Shown one piece after another: positions 1 through 8,627 of a stretch of 16,416 nt of DNA (position 1 is the first letter of the stretch; the number at the start of each line of letters is the position of its first letter). The stretch covers positions 1 to 16,416 of the forward strand of contig JAQVWB010000017.1 in the NCBI GenBank assembly GCA_028698695.1, written 5' to 3'. A program made the translations under genes and the position numbers. Source of the stretch: Syntrophomonadaceae bacterium (lineage in GTDB: Bacteria > Bacillota > Syntrophomonadia > Syntrophomonadales > Syntrophomonadaceae). Below the pieces are notes generated by a model, which ran no database searches, was not told the DNA's origin, and was given only the letters and a program-made list of their open reading frames with translations.

Positions 1-1051
1 CCAGCAAAGCCAGATTTCTAACATACCCCACATGTCCGATACGAATAATCACATCATCCATTTGCTGCTGCCCTCCGGCCAGGATGATATTCATCTGTTC
101 ATACATATATTGCCTTAATCGATTTGCCCCTATGTTTTTAGGAATAATTACCGCTGTCACTGCAGTGGAGGCTGATTCATCCGCCGCTGCCAGCTCCAAC
201 CCCATGGCTTTTACTGAACTGCGAACCATTTCCCTGTAGTGACGATGTCTGAGCAGTATTTTTTCAAACCCTTCTTCCTGCATAATGTTAATAGCTTCTC
301 TCAAACCAAAATACAGTGAAATAGGTGGTGTAAAATGAGTTTGCCCCTTTTCCAGATATTCAAGCCCCTGAGTTACATCCCAATAAAAACGGCAATTGGT
401 GCTGCGCTGGTGAATAGCCAATGCCCGATCACTAAAGGCTAAAAAGCCTAAGCCCGGTGGTATCATAAAGGCTTTTTGTGATCCGCTTACTACTACATCC
501 AATTTCCATTCATCCATTTTCAGCTCCAATGCAGCCAGGCTGCTGACAGCATCCACCATAAACAAGGCTGGATGATTGGCCGTCATCTCACGGATAGTCT
601 TTATATCATTAAAAACTCCGGTTGAAGTTTCATTGTGTGTAATTAATATTGCTTTTATTTCTCCATTTTTATCCTCATCCAGGCGCCTTTTAATAGCTTG
701 TGCATCCGCCGCCTGCCCCCAGGGGAAATCCATCTTATCTACCCGGGCACCAAACTTTTCAGCAATGGTGGCAAAACGATCTCCGAACGCCCCTATGGAA
801 ACGGCCAAAACCTTATCTCCCGGACTAATGAAGTTTACTACTGCTGCCTCCAACGCCCCGCTTCCGGATGAAGGATAAATCAATAAGTTTTGACTGGTTT
901 GACAGACTTGTTTTATTCCTTCCGTAACCTCCAAAATTAGATCCCTGAATTCAGGTCCCCGATGATTAATCAGCGGTTTACTCATAGCACGAACTACTCT
1001 TTCCGGTATAGGAGTCGGACCTGGAAGCAACAAATATTGGTCCCCTGTCAT
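1..1051 (-). CDS. Class V PLP-dependent aminotransferase (serine/alanine-glyoxylate type), 3' end beyond the window
   Basis: Partial gene: 350 codons from the ATG at 1051 run off the left edge without a stop. It has a strong Shine-Dalgarno (AAGGAGGG) just upstream. The N-terminus reads LLLPGPTPIPERV, typical of the alanine-glyoxylate / serine-pyruvate aminotransferase family. The PLP-binding lysine is recognisable in SGSQKAF (about K193), preceded by the cofactor aspartate in FMVDAVSSL (about D167). Family members transfer an amino group between serine or alanine and glyoxylate or pyruvate in the cytosol. In some Firmicutes and archaea that lack serC, a relative next to serA is thought to act as the phosphoserine aminotransferase. 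The serine T-box directly upstream supports a role in serine metabolism, and the PLP synthase genes pdxS/pdxT lie behind it. Exact substrate unknown; serA and serS would be expected beyond the left edge, which I cannot see. Family assignment is firm, substrate is inference. Confidence 0.88.
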   Translation of the reverse strand, partial: MTGDQYLLLPGPTPIPERVVRAMSKPLINHRGPEFRDLILEVTEGIKQVCQTSQNLLIYPSSGSGALEAAVVNFISPGDKVLAVSIGAFGDRFATIAEKFGARVDKMDFPWGQAADAQAIKRRLDEDKNGEIKAILITHNETSTGVFNDIKTIREMTANHPALFMVDAVSSLAALELKMDEWKLDVVVSGSQKAFMIPPGLGFLAFSDRALAIHQRSTNCRFYWDVTQGLEYLEKGQTHFTPPISLYFGLREAINIMQEEGFEKILLRHRHYREMVRSSVKAMGLELAAADESASTAVTAVIIPKNIGANRLRQYMYEQMNIILAGGQQQMDDVIIRIGHVGYVRNLALL

Positions 1052-1084
1052 TAACGAAACCCTCCTTGGCTTTTTTTAGCCTTA

Positions 1085-1328
1085 AATATTAAAACCCCCC
1101 GTCCCTGGTTAGGGACGAGAGGTTTCTCCCGCGTTGCCACCCTAGTTGATAGATATATATTACTATCCACTTTCCGGTTATAACGGAACCACCGGGACTG
1201 CTTATATAACAGCCTGCTCCAGGGTGGATTCACTGCCTCCCTACCTGATTCGCACCCCCACCAGGTCTCTTAATTAGGGTTCTGCAATTACTATTCCCCT
1301 TCATCAACTTTCGTGTTTTTTCAGATTA
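1085..1328 (-). ncRNA. T-box riboswitch leader, predicted tRNA-Ser (UCC specifier)
   Basis: Leader RNA in front of the aminotransferase. The conserved T-box AGGGTGGCAACGCGGG lies at 1143-1128. Its 3' part pairs with CTCTCGT plus CCCT just downstream to form the antiterminator, leaving UGGC (1139-1136) in the bulge. A competing terminator follows at 1092-1125. Upstream, Stem I elements are visible: GGGGAATAGTAA with the AGTA of the specifier loop, an AGAGA bulge, and the right-hand side GTGAATCCACC. In the last, GAA-UCC-A places UCC (1228-1226) as the specifier, a serine codon. UGGC fits GCCA, that is discriminator G73, as in bacterial tRNA-Ser. Smaller hairpins (for example GATAG/CTATC at 1167-1148) lie between Stem I and the T-box. 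Predicted effect: uncharged tRNA-Ser stabilises the antiterminator and switches the operon on. The class is firm; the specifier comes from manual alignment. Confidence 0.92.
1092..1125 (-). terminator. T-box-controlled terminator hairpin
   Basis: A continuous 15-bp stem with a few G-U pairs is formed by minus-strand bases 1125-1111 and 1106-1092, closed by the tetraloop AACC. The 3' arm ends in GGGGGGTTTT and is followed by AT-rich sequence. The 5' arm overlaps the sequence needed for the antiterminator, so the two structures are mutually exclusive, as in a transcriptional T-box. Confidence 0.85.
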
Positions 1329-1334
1329 GCATTT

Positions 1335-1363
1335 ATTATATTACAGTAATCACCTGCTGGCAA
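1335..1363 (-). promoter_or_regulatory. Sigma-A promoter of the T-box/aminotransferase unit
   Basis: On the minus strand TTGCCA (1363-1358) and a perfect TATAAT (1340-1335) are separated by 17 nt. Transcription would begin near 1328, at the start of the T-box leader. The promoter begins about 11 nt after the pdxT stop, and no terminator is visible between pdxT and it, so read-through from the upstream operon could also feed the T-box. Confidence 0.82.
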
Positions 1364-1374
1364 GTTTATTATCT

Positions 1375-1944
1375 TTAGATCATCTGCAGAAAATATTCCT
1401 GTATTTCCTTTTGTCGGGTCAGCTCCGGATGAAAAGCAGTAGCCAGCATATTATTTTCCCTTACCATAACTATTTTATCTTCGTAGCTGGCCAGCACCTG
1501 GGCATCTCCCCAGACTTTCTGTACATAGGGTGCTCGTATAAATACTGCCCGGGTTGTGCCGATGCCTTTGACTTCCAGATCAGTCTCAAAGCTATCTACC
1601 TGACGGCCGTAAGCATTTCGTTTAATTTCAATATTCATTAAGCCCAGTCTTATTTGGTTAGAGTCAACAATTTCTTTTGCCATTAGTATCATGCCGGCAC
1701 AAGTTCCCCAGATCGGCATACCTTGTTCAGCCTGAAACTTGATTTCATCCAACAGGTTAAACTGCTTTAACAGCTTTCCCATCGTGGTGCTTTCGCCTCC
1801 GGGAATAATCAAAGCATCTATTTCCTGCAAATCCTGAGCTCGACGAACTTGAAGGCAGTTGGCTCCACAACTTTTAATCGCCTGTTCATGTTCGATAAAG
1901 GCTCCCTGCATAGCCAGCACCCCAACGGTAGTTTTACCAGCCAC
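1375..1944 (-). CDS. pdxT: Pyridoxal 5'-phosphate synthase, glutaminase subunit PdxT
   Basis: 189 aa, the normal length for the family. PdxT is a class I (triad) glutamine amidotransferase that hydrolyses glutamine and channels ammonia to PdxS for de novo PLP synthesis in the cytosol. Visible features: N-terminal VGVLAMQGAF, the oxyanion-strand motif IIPGGEST (about 46-53), the nucleophile elbow WGTCAGM with C82, and the C-terminal FHPELT with H172 and E174 completing the triad. The ATG at 1944 lies inside the 3' end of pdxS (11-nt overlap), so the two subunits are probably translationally coupled. The same pair precedes serS in Bacillus subtilis, which matches the serine-regulated gene downstream here. 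Nothing unusual in the protein. Confidence 0.97.
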   Translation of the reverse strand: MAGKTTVGVLAMQGAFIEHEQAIKSCGANCLQVRRAQDLQEIDALIIPGGESTTMGKLLKQFNLLDEIKFQAEQGMPIWGTCAGMILMAKEIVDSNQIRLGLMNIEIKRNAYGRQVDSFETDLEVKGIGTTRAVFIRAPYVQKVWGDAQVLASYEDKIVMVRENNMLATAFHPELTRQKEIQEYFLQMI

Positions 1945-2818
1945 GCTCCTGCATCCTTTCCTCAGGTCTTATGGTGCTGATATCTATTCCTACCATCGGT
2001 TCCCCCAGGTCACGGGAAACCTCAGCCAATACCCGGGGATCATTATAATAGGTGGTAGCTGCGACTATAGACTGAGCTCTTTTAGCCGGATCACCGGATT
2101 TAAATATTCCTGAGCCGACAAAAATTCCATCACAACCCAGCTGCATCATCAAAGCTGCATCCGCAGGTGTAGCTATTCCCCCGGCAGCAAAGTTTACTAC
2201 CGGCAACCTTTTCAGTTCTGCTACCTGCAAGACCAATTCATATGGGGCTTGCAGCTCTTTGGCGGCGGTCATAAGTTCATCTTTGGGCAGGTTGCTTATC
2301 CATCTTATTTCATCGTTTACCTGCCGAATATGGCGCACTGCTTCTACAACATTACCTGTACCCGGTTCGCCTTTGGTTCTTATCATTGCGGCTCCTTCAC
2401 CTATACGCCGCAGGGCCTCCCCGAGATTACGGGCTCCGCATACAAAAGGCACGGTAAAATCATTTTTATTTACATGATATTTATCATCGGCTGGAGTCAG
2501 GACTTCACTTTCATCAATATAATCTATCCCCAATGATTGCAAAATTTGTGCTTCCACAAAATGACCAATCCTGCATTTGGCCATAACCGGGATAGTAACT
2601 GCCTCCATAATCTGCATAATTACGGTCGGGTCAGCCATACGGGCTATGCCGCCGGCAGCTCTGATATCAGCCGGAACTCTTTCCAGAGCCATTACTGCAC
2701 ATGCTCCGGCAGTTTCAGCAATTTTGGCCTGTTCAGCAGTAGTTACATCCATAATAACTCCGCCCTTGAGCATCTGGGCCAGTCCGGTTTTAACTTTTAA
2801 GGAACCTTTTTCCGCCAT
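1934..2818 (-). CDS. pdxS: Pyridoxal 5'-phosphate synthase, synthase subunit PdxS
   Basis: TIM-barrel subunit that condenses ribose 5-phosphate, glyceraldehyde 3-phosphate and ammonia into PLP, normally a dodecamer decorated with PdxT. I start at the ATG at 2818 (MAEKGSLKVKTG), giving 294 aa, equal to the B. subtilis protein. A TTG seven codons upstream (2839) is possible but lies within the GAGGGGG that probably forms the ribosome-binding site. With this start the active-site residues fall in their usual places: D24 in GGVIMD, K81 in PVMAKCRIGH, and the second lysine in RTKGEPGTGN near 149. The C-terminus RMQERGW is the conserved family ending. The gene lies 62 nt after the gyrA stop with no clear promoter or terminator in the gap, so it may be transcribed with the gyrase genes or from a weak promoter I could not define. 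Confidence 0.97.
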   Translation of the reverse strand: MAEKGSLKVKTGLAQMLKGGVIMDVTTAEQAKIAETAGACAVMALERVPADIRAAGGIARMADPTVIMQIMEAVTIPVMAKCRIGHFVEAQILQSLGIDYIDESEVLTPADDKYHVNKNDFTVPFVCGARNLGEALRRIGEGAAMIRTKGEPGTGNVVEAVRHIRQVNDEIRWISNLPKDELMTAAKELQAPYELVLQVAELKRLPVVNFAAGGIATPADAALMMQLGCDGIFVGSGIFKSGDPAKRAQSIVAATTYYNDPRVLAEVSRDLGEPMVGIDISTIRPEERMQERGW

Positions 2819-2880
2819 TTTCCTTATAAACCCCCTCAAATATTAACCTGCTTGATTATTACACTGGCAGATACGCTTCT

Positions 2881-5328
2881 TTATTCCTGTTCTTCTTCTT
2901 TTTCTGCATCAAACCTGGCAAGACTTACTATGTGGTCATCTCCAGGCAGTTTCATGAGCAGAACCCCACGGGAATAACGTTTTTGCAGAGATACCTCCTC
3001 TGCCTCGATACGAATAATTTGCCCTTCGCTGGTTAACAGCATCAAATCCTGGCCCTCAAAAACAATTTTAAATGCTACCACGTTACCGTTTTTAGGAGTA
3101 AGTTCAATGGACTTTAAACCGACTCCTCCACGATTCTGCAGCTTAAATTCTGTCAGGTTTACGCGTTTTCCATAGCCATTTTCTGTAACGATCAATGCCT
3201 GGGCACCTTCACGGTATTTATCAATACCTATCACATAAGCATTGCTTGGCAATCGGATAGCTCTTACTCCGGTGGCAGTTCGGCCCATGGGCCGAACCTG
3301 CTCTTCATCAAACATTATTGTTATGCCGCAACAGGAACTAACCAGTATCTTATCATTCTTTTTAACTCTTATAACCCCAACCAATTCATCTTCCGGCTTA
3401 AGGTTTACGGCAATAAGTCCATTACGGCGAATATTTTCAAAAGCAGATAAAGCAACTTTTTTAATCGTCCCCGTACGGGTAACCATCATCAAGTATCGCT
3501 TGTCATTAAAATCCCCGGCTGGAATCAGAGTAGTAACTCTTTCATCCGGACGCAGTTCCAGAAAATTAATCAGGGGCAATCCCTTGGCCTGTCTGGATGC
3601 TTCCGGCAGTTGATAAGCCTTAAGCGAAAAGACTCTTCCCTGGTTTGTAAAACAAAGTACCATAGCCAGAACACTGGTTACAATTACATTGATGGAATAA
3701 TCCTCGGCACGTATGGAAGTTCCGCTGACCCCTTTCCCCCCTCTTCTCTGTGCCTTATAGGTATCAAGGGGCAGACGTTTAATATAACCCCGGTTGGACA
3801 GAGTAATAACTACTTCATGATCTTCAATAAAGTCCTCTTCATTGTAATCAGAGGATTCCTGACTAATTTCAGTACGTCTCTTATCAGCATATTTTTTTCG
3901 AATTTCACTTAAATCCTGTTTTATAATTTGCATAACTCTTTCGGGCTTGGCCAAAATATCCTCGTAGTCAGCAATACGAACCAATAATTCCTGATATTCA
4001 TCTTCCAATTTATTTCTTTCCAAACCAGTCAACTGAGCCAGACGCATATCCAGAATGGCATTAGCCTGAATTTCACTGAGATCATATCTCTCGATCAAAG
4101 CCCGGCGGGCTGTTTCCCTATCCTTGCTATTACGAATTAAGGATACAATTTCGTCCAGATGGTCCAGGGCAATTTTGAGACCTTCTACAATATGCAAGCG
4201 GTCCCGGGCTATGCGCAAATCATATCTGGTTCTGCGCGTCACTACTTCCTGACGATGCTGCGTAAAATATTGCAGAGCCTGCTTTATTCCTATTGTCTGC
4301 GGCCGCCCATTGACGAGGGCCAGCATATTGATACCAAAACTGTCTTCCAGTTGCGTATGCTTAAATAGTCGGTTAATAATAACATTTACATTAATATCCC
4401 GGCGAATCTCAATAACTACTCTGATTCCGTTACGATCTGACTCATCGCGTAAATCCAATATACCATCAACTTTTTTATCCCTGACCAGTTCAGCAATTTT
4501 TTCAACCAGTCTGGCTTTGTTAACCTGATAAGGTAATTCAGTTATAATAATTGCATTTCGGCCACTTTTTCGTTCTTCTATAACATAGCGGGACCGAATT
4601 TTTATGCTCCCGCGGCCTGTTTCATAGGCCTGCCGTATACCTTTGGTGCCCATAATAATCCCGGATGTAGGAAAATCCGGACCGGGAATTACTTTCAACA
4701 ATTCATCCAATTCCGCTTCAGGATTATCAATCAGCAGCAAGGCAGCATCAATAACTTCGCCTAGGTTATGTGGAGGAATGTTAGTTGCCATACCTACTGC
4801 AATCCCTGCTGATCCGTTGACTAATAGATTGGGAATTCGGGCCGGCAATACCTGTGGTTCCTCACGGGAATCATCATAGTTGGGACGCCAATCTACCGTA
4901 TCTTTATCAATATCAACCAGCATCTCTGCAGCAATGCGTGACATACGACTTTCCGTATACCTCATAGCTGCTGCTGAATCACCATCAACCGAACCAAAGT
5001 TTCCATGTCCGTCAATCATGGGATAGCGCATGGAAAAAGGCTGGGCCATCTTGACCATGGTCTCATAAATCGCGCTGTCTCCATGAGGATGATATTTACC
5101 CATTACTTCCCCGACAATATTGGCTGATTTTTTATGCGGTTTATCATGCGTCATGCCCATATCATGCAGAGCATATAATATTCTGCGATGAACCGGCTTT
5201 AATCCATCCCGAACATCTGGTATGGCTCGGGATACGATAACGCTCATGGAATACTCCAGGAACGACTTTTCTACTTCTTTTTTAATATCAATGGGTTTGA
5301 TATTTTCAAATAAATTACTTTCTGACAT
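2881..5328 (-). CDS. gyrA: DNA gyrase subunit A
   Basis: 815 aa, full length. Subunit of the A2B2 type II topoisomerase that introduces negative supercoils. Visible: the N-terminal winged-helix start SMSVIVSRAIPDVRDGLKPVHRRIL, the quinolone-resistance region HPHGDSAIYE with S85 and E89 (susceptible-type residues by family knowledge), and the catalytic tyrosine Y124 in AAAMRYTESR. The GyrA box QRRGGKG at 527-533 distinguishes gyrase from topoisomerase IV (ParC). The C-terminal half carries the beta-pinwheel blades, and the protein ends in a short acidic tail (EKEEEQE). The ATG at 5328 has GGGAGTG upstream and lies 15 nt after the gyrB stop, so the two genes are co-transcribed. No frameshift or missing residue seen. 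Confidence 0.98.
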   Translation of the reverse strand: MSESNLFENIKPIDIKKEVEKSFLEYSMSVIVSRAIPDVRDGLKPVHRRILYALHDMGMTHDKPHKKSANIVGEVMGKYHPHGDSAIYETMVKMAQPFSMRYPMIDGHGNFGSVDGDSAAAMRYTESRMSRIAAEMLVDIDKDTVDWRPNYDDSREEPQVLPARIPNLLVNGSAGIAVGMATNIPPHNLGEVIDAALLLIDNPEAELDELLKVIPGPDFPTSGIIMGTKGIRQAYETGRGSIKIRSRYVIEERKSGRNAIIITELPYQVNKARLVEKIAELVRDKKVDGILDLRDESDRNGIRVVIEIRRDINVNVIINRLFKHTQLEDSFGINMLALVNGRPQTIGIKQALQYFTQHRQEVVTRRTRYDLRIARDRLHIVEGLKIALDHLDEIVSLIRNSKDRETARRALIERYDLSEIQANAILDMRLAQLTGLERNKLEDEYQELLVRIADYEDILAKPERVMQIIKQDLSEIRKKYADKRRTEISQESSDYNEEDFIEDHEVVITLSNRGYIKRLPLDTYKAQRRGGKGVSGTSIRAEDYSINVIVTSVLAMVLCFTNQGRVFSLKAYQLPEASRQAKGLPLINFLELRPDERVTTLIPAGDFNDKRYLMMVTRTGTIKKVALSAFENIRRNGLIAVNLKPEDELVGVIRVKKNDKILVSSCCGITIMFDEEQVRPMGRTATGVRAIRLPSNAYVIGIDKYREGAQALIVTENGYGKRVNLTEFKLQNRGGVGLKSIELTPKNGNVVAFKIVFEGQDLMLLTSEGQIIRIEAEEVSLQKRYSRGVLLMKLPGDDHIVSLARFDAEKEEEQE

Positions 5329-5343
5329 TTTTATTCACTCCCG

Positions 5344-7254
5344 TTAAATATCCAGGTTTTTAACGAATTGCGCATTAGCCTGAATAAACTCTTTGCGTGG
5401 CTCAACATTGTCTCCCATCAGGTCTGAAAACACTTCATCGGCGGCAATAGCATCTTCAACCGTTATCTGTAATATTTGCCGGTTTTCCGGGTTCATGGTG
5501 GTTTCCCACAATTGCTCCGGATCCATTTCACCCAAACCTTTATATCTTTGAATAGTCCACTTTTTGCCGGACTCTTGAATAAACTGGTTCATTTTATCTT
5601 CACTATGGAAATAGTGAATTTCATTACCCCTTTTAAGTCCATAAAGCGGTGGTTGGGCTATATAAACATATCCTTCTTCTATTAGTTGCCGCATATAGCG
5701 ATAGAAGAAGGTAAGCAGCAGAACTCTGATGTGAGAACCATCAACATCAGCATCAGTCATAATAAATAACCGATGATAACGGGCTTTTTTAATATCAAAA
5801 TCCTCATCTATTCCCGTACCCATAGCCGTAATCATCGACCGTATCTCTTCATTGGACAATACTCTATCCAGACGCGCTTTCTCCACATTAAGTATTTTTC
5901 CCCGTAGGGGCAGAATTGCTTGATACGCTCTGTCACGCCCTTGTTTTGCTGAACCACCTGCAGAATCTCCTTCGACTAAAAACAGTTCACACTCCTCCGG
6001 GTTACGATTGCTGCAATCGGCCAGCTTTCCTGGCAATGTAGTAGTTTCCAGTGCGCTCTTGCGCCGGGTCAATTCACGGGCCTTTTTAGCTGCCTCGCGG
6101 GCACGTCGGGCAGAAATCGCTTTTTCCAAAATTTTTCGGGCCATGGGCGGTTTTTCATTTAGGTAATCTTCCATATTTTCATAAACCGCACTCTCAACAA
6201 TTCCTCTGATATAGGTATTGCCCAGCTTGGTCTTGGTTTGTCCTTCAAACTGCGGTTCTTTGACCAAAACTGATACAATTGCTGCCATTCCTTCGCGGAT
6301 ATCTTCTCCGGATAAATTGGCATCACCCTCTTTTAACAGGCCGTTTTTCTTGGCGTAGTCATTAATTATCCTGGTCAAACCATTTTTGAAACCAACTTCA
6401 TGCGTTCCGCCCTCCTGGGTACGAATGTTATTGGCAAAGGAATAGATGTTTTCCGAATATCCATTATTGTACTGGATAGCAACTTTAACAATCACATCAT
6501 CTTTTTTACATTCAAAATACAGTGGTTCATCATTAAGGACTTCTTTGCTTTTATTTACATAAGCTACAAAAGCTATTATTCCCTCATCATAGTAAAAATC
6601 CTTGGCCGGTTCATCAACACGGTAATCGGTAAAAGTGATACGCAAGCCTTTATTTAAAAATGCCAATTCTCTCAAGCGGTTAATAATAATTTCACTGTCA
6701 AAAACAGTTTCCTCAAAAATCCCCGAATCGGGGAAAAAATGAATACTGGTACCATTCTCTTTACTGGTGCCATCCTCATACAATGGGGTTAAAGGTTTAC
6801 CTTTTCCATAATCCTGACGATAAATCTTTCCATCACGAAATACGGTTATTTCCATTAAATCAGAAAGTGCACTTACAACAGATAAACCAACTCCATGAAG
6901 ACCGCCGGAAATTGTGTAACCACTCCCACCAAACTTGCCACCTGAATGTAATGTGGTGAGAATTACCTCCAATGCAGGTTTACCCATTTGCGGATGAATG
7001 TCAACCGGTATACCTCTGCCATTATCACAAACGGTAATACTGTTATCCTGGTTTATGAATACCCTGATCCAATCACAGAAACCTGCTACCGCCTCATCGA
7101 TACTATTATCTACAATTTCAAATACCAAGTGGTGAAGTCCTCTGGGGCCGGTAGAGCCTATATACATACTGGGTCTCTTGCGTACTGCTTCCAGACCTTC
7201 CAACACTTGAATATCTGACGCATCATAACCATTTCTATTATTTGAGCCGTTCAA
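5344..7254 (-). CDS. gyrB: DNA gyrase subunit B
   Basis: 636 aa. ATPase and cleavage-core subunit of gyrase. The GHKL ATPase domain shows VFEIVDNSIDE with the catalytic E46, DNGRGIP (77-83), and the glycine-rich lid around GGKFGG...GGLHGVG (105-123). The transducer lysine motif QTKTKLGN is near 339-346. The TOPRIM domain has LVEGDSAGG (E428) and the metal-binding TDADVDG (D501, D503, D505). The C-terminal YKGLGEM motif is present. The start is a TTG at 7254, supported by AAGGAGG seven nt upstream. That Shine-Dalgarno lies within the 3' end of remB, whose stop is only 2 nt away, so translation is probably coupled to remB. No ATG lies nearby in frame before the conserved region. Confidence 0.98.
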   Translation of the reverse strand: MNGSNNRNGYDASDIQVLEGLEAVRKRPSMYIGSTGPRGLHHLVFEIVDNSIDEAVAGFCDWIRVFINQDNSITVCDNGRGIPVDIHPQMGKPALEVILTTLHSGGKFGGSGYTISGGLHGVGLSVVSALSDLMEITVFRDGKIYRQDYGKGKPLTPLYEDGTSKENGTSIHFFPDSGIFEETVFDSEIIINRLRELAFLNKGLRITFTDYRVDEPAKDFYYDEGIIAFVAYVNKSKEVLNDEPLYFECKKDDVIVKVAIQYNNGYSENIYSFANNIRTQEGGTHEVGFKNGLTRIINDYAKKNGLLKEGDANLSGEDIREGMAAIVSVLVKEPQFEGQTKTKLGNTYIRGIVESAVYENMEDYLNEKPPMARKILEKAISARRAREAAKKARELTRRKSALETTTLPGKLADCSNRNPEECELFLVEGDSAGGSAKQGRDRAYQAILPLRGKILNVEKARLDRVLSNEEIRSMITAMGTGIDEDFDIKKARYHRLFIMTDADVDGSHIRVLLLTFFYRYMRQLIEEGYVYIAQPPLYGLKRGNEIHYFHSEDKMNQFIQESGKKWTIQRYKGLGEMDPEQLWETTMNPENRQILQITVEDAIAADEVFSDLMGDNVEPRKEFIQANAQFVKNLDI

Positions 7255-7256
7255 TG

Positions 7257-7508
7257 CTAAACCTCCTTCAGGTAGTTAAAAGCCCTCTTCTGCAGGGTTG
7301 TAGAAGAAATAGGTGATAATACGACTCCTTTATCGCATATAATCAATGCCTTTTCCTTGCCTTTTTCGCTTACATTGCTAAAATTTTTTTCCAGTTTCGC
7401 TATTTCTATAATTTCTTTGACCTCTTCAGCAACCGGTGGTTCCAGACTAAGAATAGCTATAATATCTCCGGCTGAAACTATATAATTGTTGCCCAAGTGA
7501 ATATACAT
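7257..7508 (-). CDS. remB: RemB-like protein (YaaB, DUF370 family)
   Basis: 83 aa small protein beginning MYIHLGNNYIVS, very close to the start of B. subtilis RemB (YaaB), which sits at the same place between recF and gyrB. The conserved SPISSTTLQKRA segment near the C-terminus also matches. In Bacillus, RemA/RemB are linked to expression of extracellular matrix genes; RemA is a DNA-binding regulator, whereas RemB is less well characterised. No membrane segment or signal peptide. The ATG at 7508 follows the recF stop by 4 nt, with AAGGAG embedded in the last recF codons. The last codons of remB carry the gyrB ribosome-binding site. The biological role in this organism is unknown; orthology rests on sequence and synteny. 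Confidence 0.9.
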   Translation of the reverse strand: MYIHLGNNYIVSAGDIIAILSLEPPVAEEVKEIIEIAKLEKNFSNVSEKGKEKALIICDKGVVLSPISSTTLQKRAFNYLKEV

Positions 7509-7512
7509 AAAA

Positions 7513-8610
7513 CTACTCCTTTCTCAACAACTGACCCTGTTTAACCAGATAAACTGATCTTGTATTATCAAATAGTTTGTCACTGCGTACGGTAGTGAGA
7601 AAACTTTGAAATCCAGTGTTATTAAGATACTCCATCAGGCGCAGCTGTCTCTTCTCGTCCAACTCTGATAAAACCTCGTCCAACAACATTACCGGATAAA
7701 AACCCTGAACTTTTTTCATGGCAAATATTTCTGCTAATTTCAGGGATACAGCGATATTTCTCTGTTGTCCCTGGGATGCGTACTGCCTGGCCAACCTATT
7801 ATCCAAATAAAGATTTATATCATCCCGATGTGGGCCCAATAATGTTGTTTGACGCTTTGTTTCCTGCTCATTAATCTGTTTCATTTTATTCGCCATGGAT
7901 TCTTTAATAATATCCAGATTAATTTTACCACTCTCAACAGGAAATGAAAGTGCGTATCTTAATTTCAGCTCTCCCCCTCCAGAGAGTTTATCATGAATGG
8001 AAACAGCTATCTCATCCAGTAAATTTACCATATTTATGCGATTAATTATTACGAGGGACGCACTATCAATAAATAAATCATTAGTAATTGCAAACGCTTT
8101 GCTATTAGCTTGAGCTTTTCTGAGTAATAAATTCCTTTTTTTTAATATTTTAGTATATGATTCCATATGATGGTAATAATCGTTGCTTAATTGTTTCAAT
8201 AAAAAATCCAAAAAATAGCGTCGTTTGGATGGGGACCCCTTTACTAAGAATAAATCGTCTGGAGTAAAAAGAACCACTCTCAGACGATCAGGATGAATCT
8301 GATTAGCCCGCTTACTGTTTATTAACCTGGTTTTTCCATCAATGGCACTATAAGTAATGTTTTGATCTATTTTTCGGTCATTATAAATGTGCCGGGAATT
8401 AAGGCCATAATATTGTGCATCATAATTGATCATATCCTGGTCAGTATTGGTACGAAAGGAACTGCCCGTGGCCAGTACAAATATTGACTCTAATATATTG
8501 GTTTTTCCCTGAGCATTCTCACCGGAAAATACCGTCAAACCATGGTCCGGCGATAATTCCAGGTGTTTAATGTTTCTAAAATTTTTAACCTGTAGCCCTG
8601 AAAGTTTCAA
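7513..8610 (-). CDS. recF: DNA replication and repair protein RecF
   Basis: SMC-like ATPase that, with RecO and RecR, helps load RecA at single-strand gaps and supports restart of stalled forks. I choose the TTG at 8610 (MKLSGLQVKNFRNI), giving 365 aa, close to the usual 360-370 with the family N-terminus. AAGGAG lies 13 nt upstream, immediately after the dnaN stop. A longer reading frame from a TTG at 8667 would overlap dnaN by 40 nt, adds non-conserved residues and lacks a ribosome-binding site. Motifs: Walker A GENAQGKT (30-37), ABC signature ASQGQQR (278-284), Walker B VMLLDEVLSELD (307-318). In B. subtilis the S4-domain gene yaaA separates dnaN and recF; here it is absent. Confidence 0.95.
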   Translation of the reverse strand: MKLSGLQVKNFRNIKHLELSPDHGLTVFSGENAQGKTNILESIFVLATGSSFRTNTDQDMINYDAQYYGLNSRHIYNDRKIDQNITYSAIDGKTRLINSKRANQIHPDRLRVVLFTPDDLFLVKGSPSKRRYFLDFLLKQLSNDYYHHMESYTKILKKRNLLLRKAQANSKAFAITNDLFIDSASLVIINRINMVNLLDEIAVSIHDKLSGGGELKLRYALSFPVESGKINLDIIKESMANKMKQINEQETKRQTTLLGPHRDDINLYLDNRLARQYASQGQQRNIAVSLKLAEIFAMKKVQGFYPVMLLDEVLSELDEKRQLRLMEYLNNTGFQSFLTTVRSDKLFDNTRSVYLVKQGQLLRKE

Positions 8611-8627
8611 ATTGGTTAATAATCTCC

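Noticed and set aside
1051..1233. 60-aa reading frame on the minus strand within the T-box leader
   Set aside because: It runs through the T-box, antiterminator and terminator, whose RNA structure fully explains the sequence, and it has no protein-like character.
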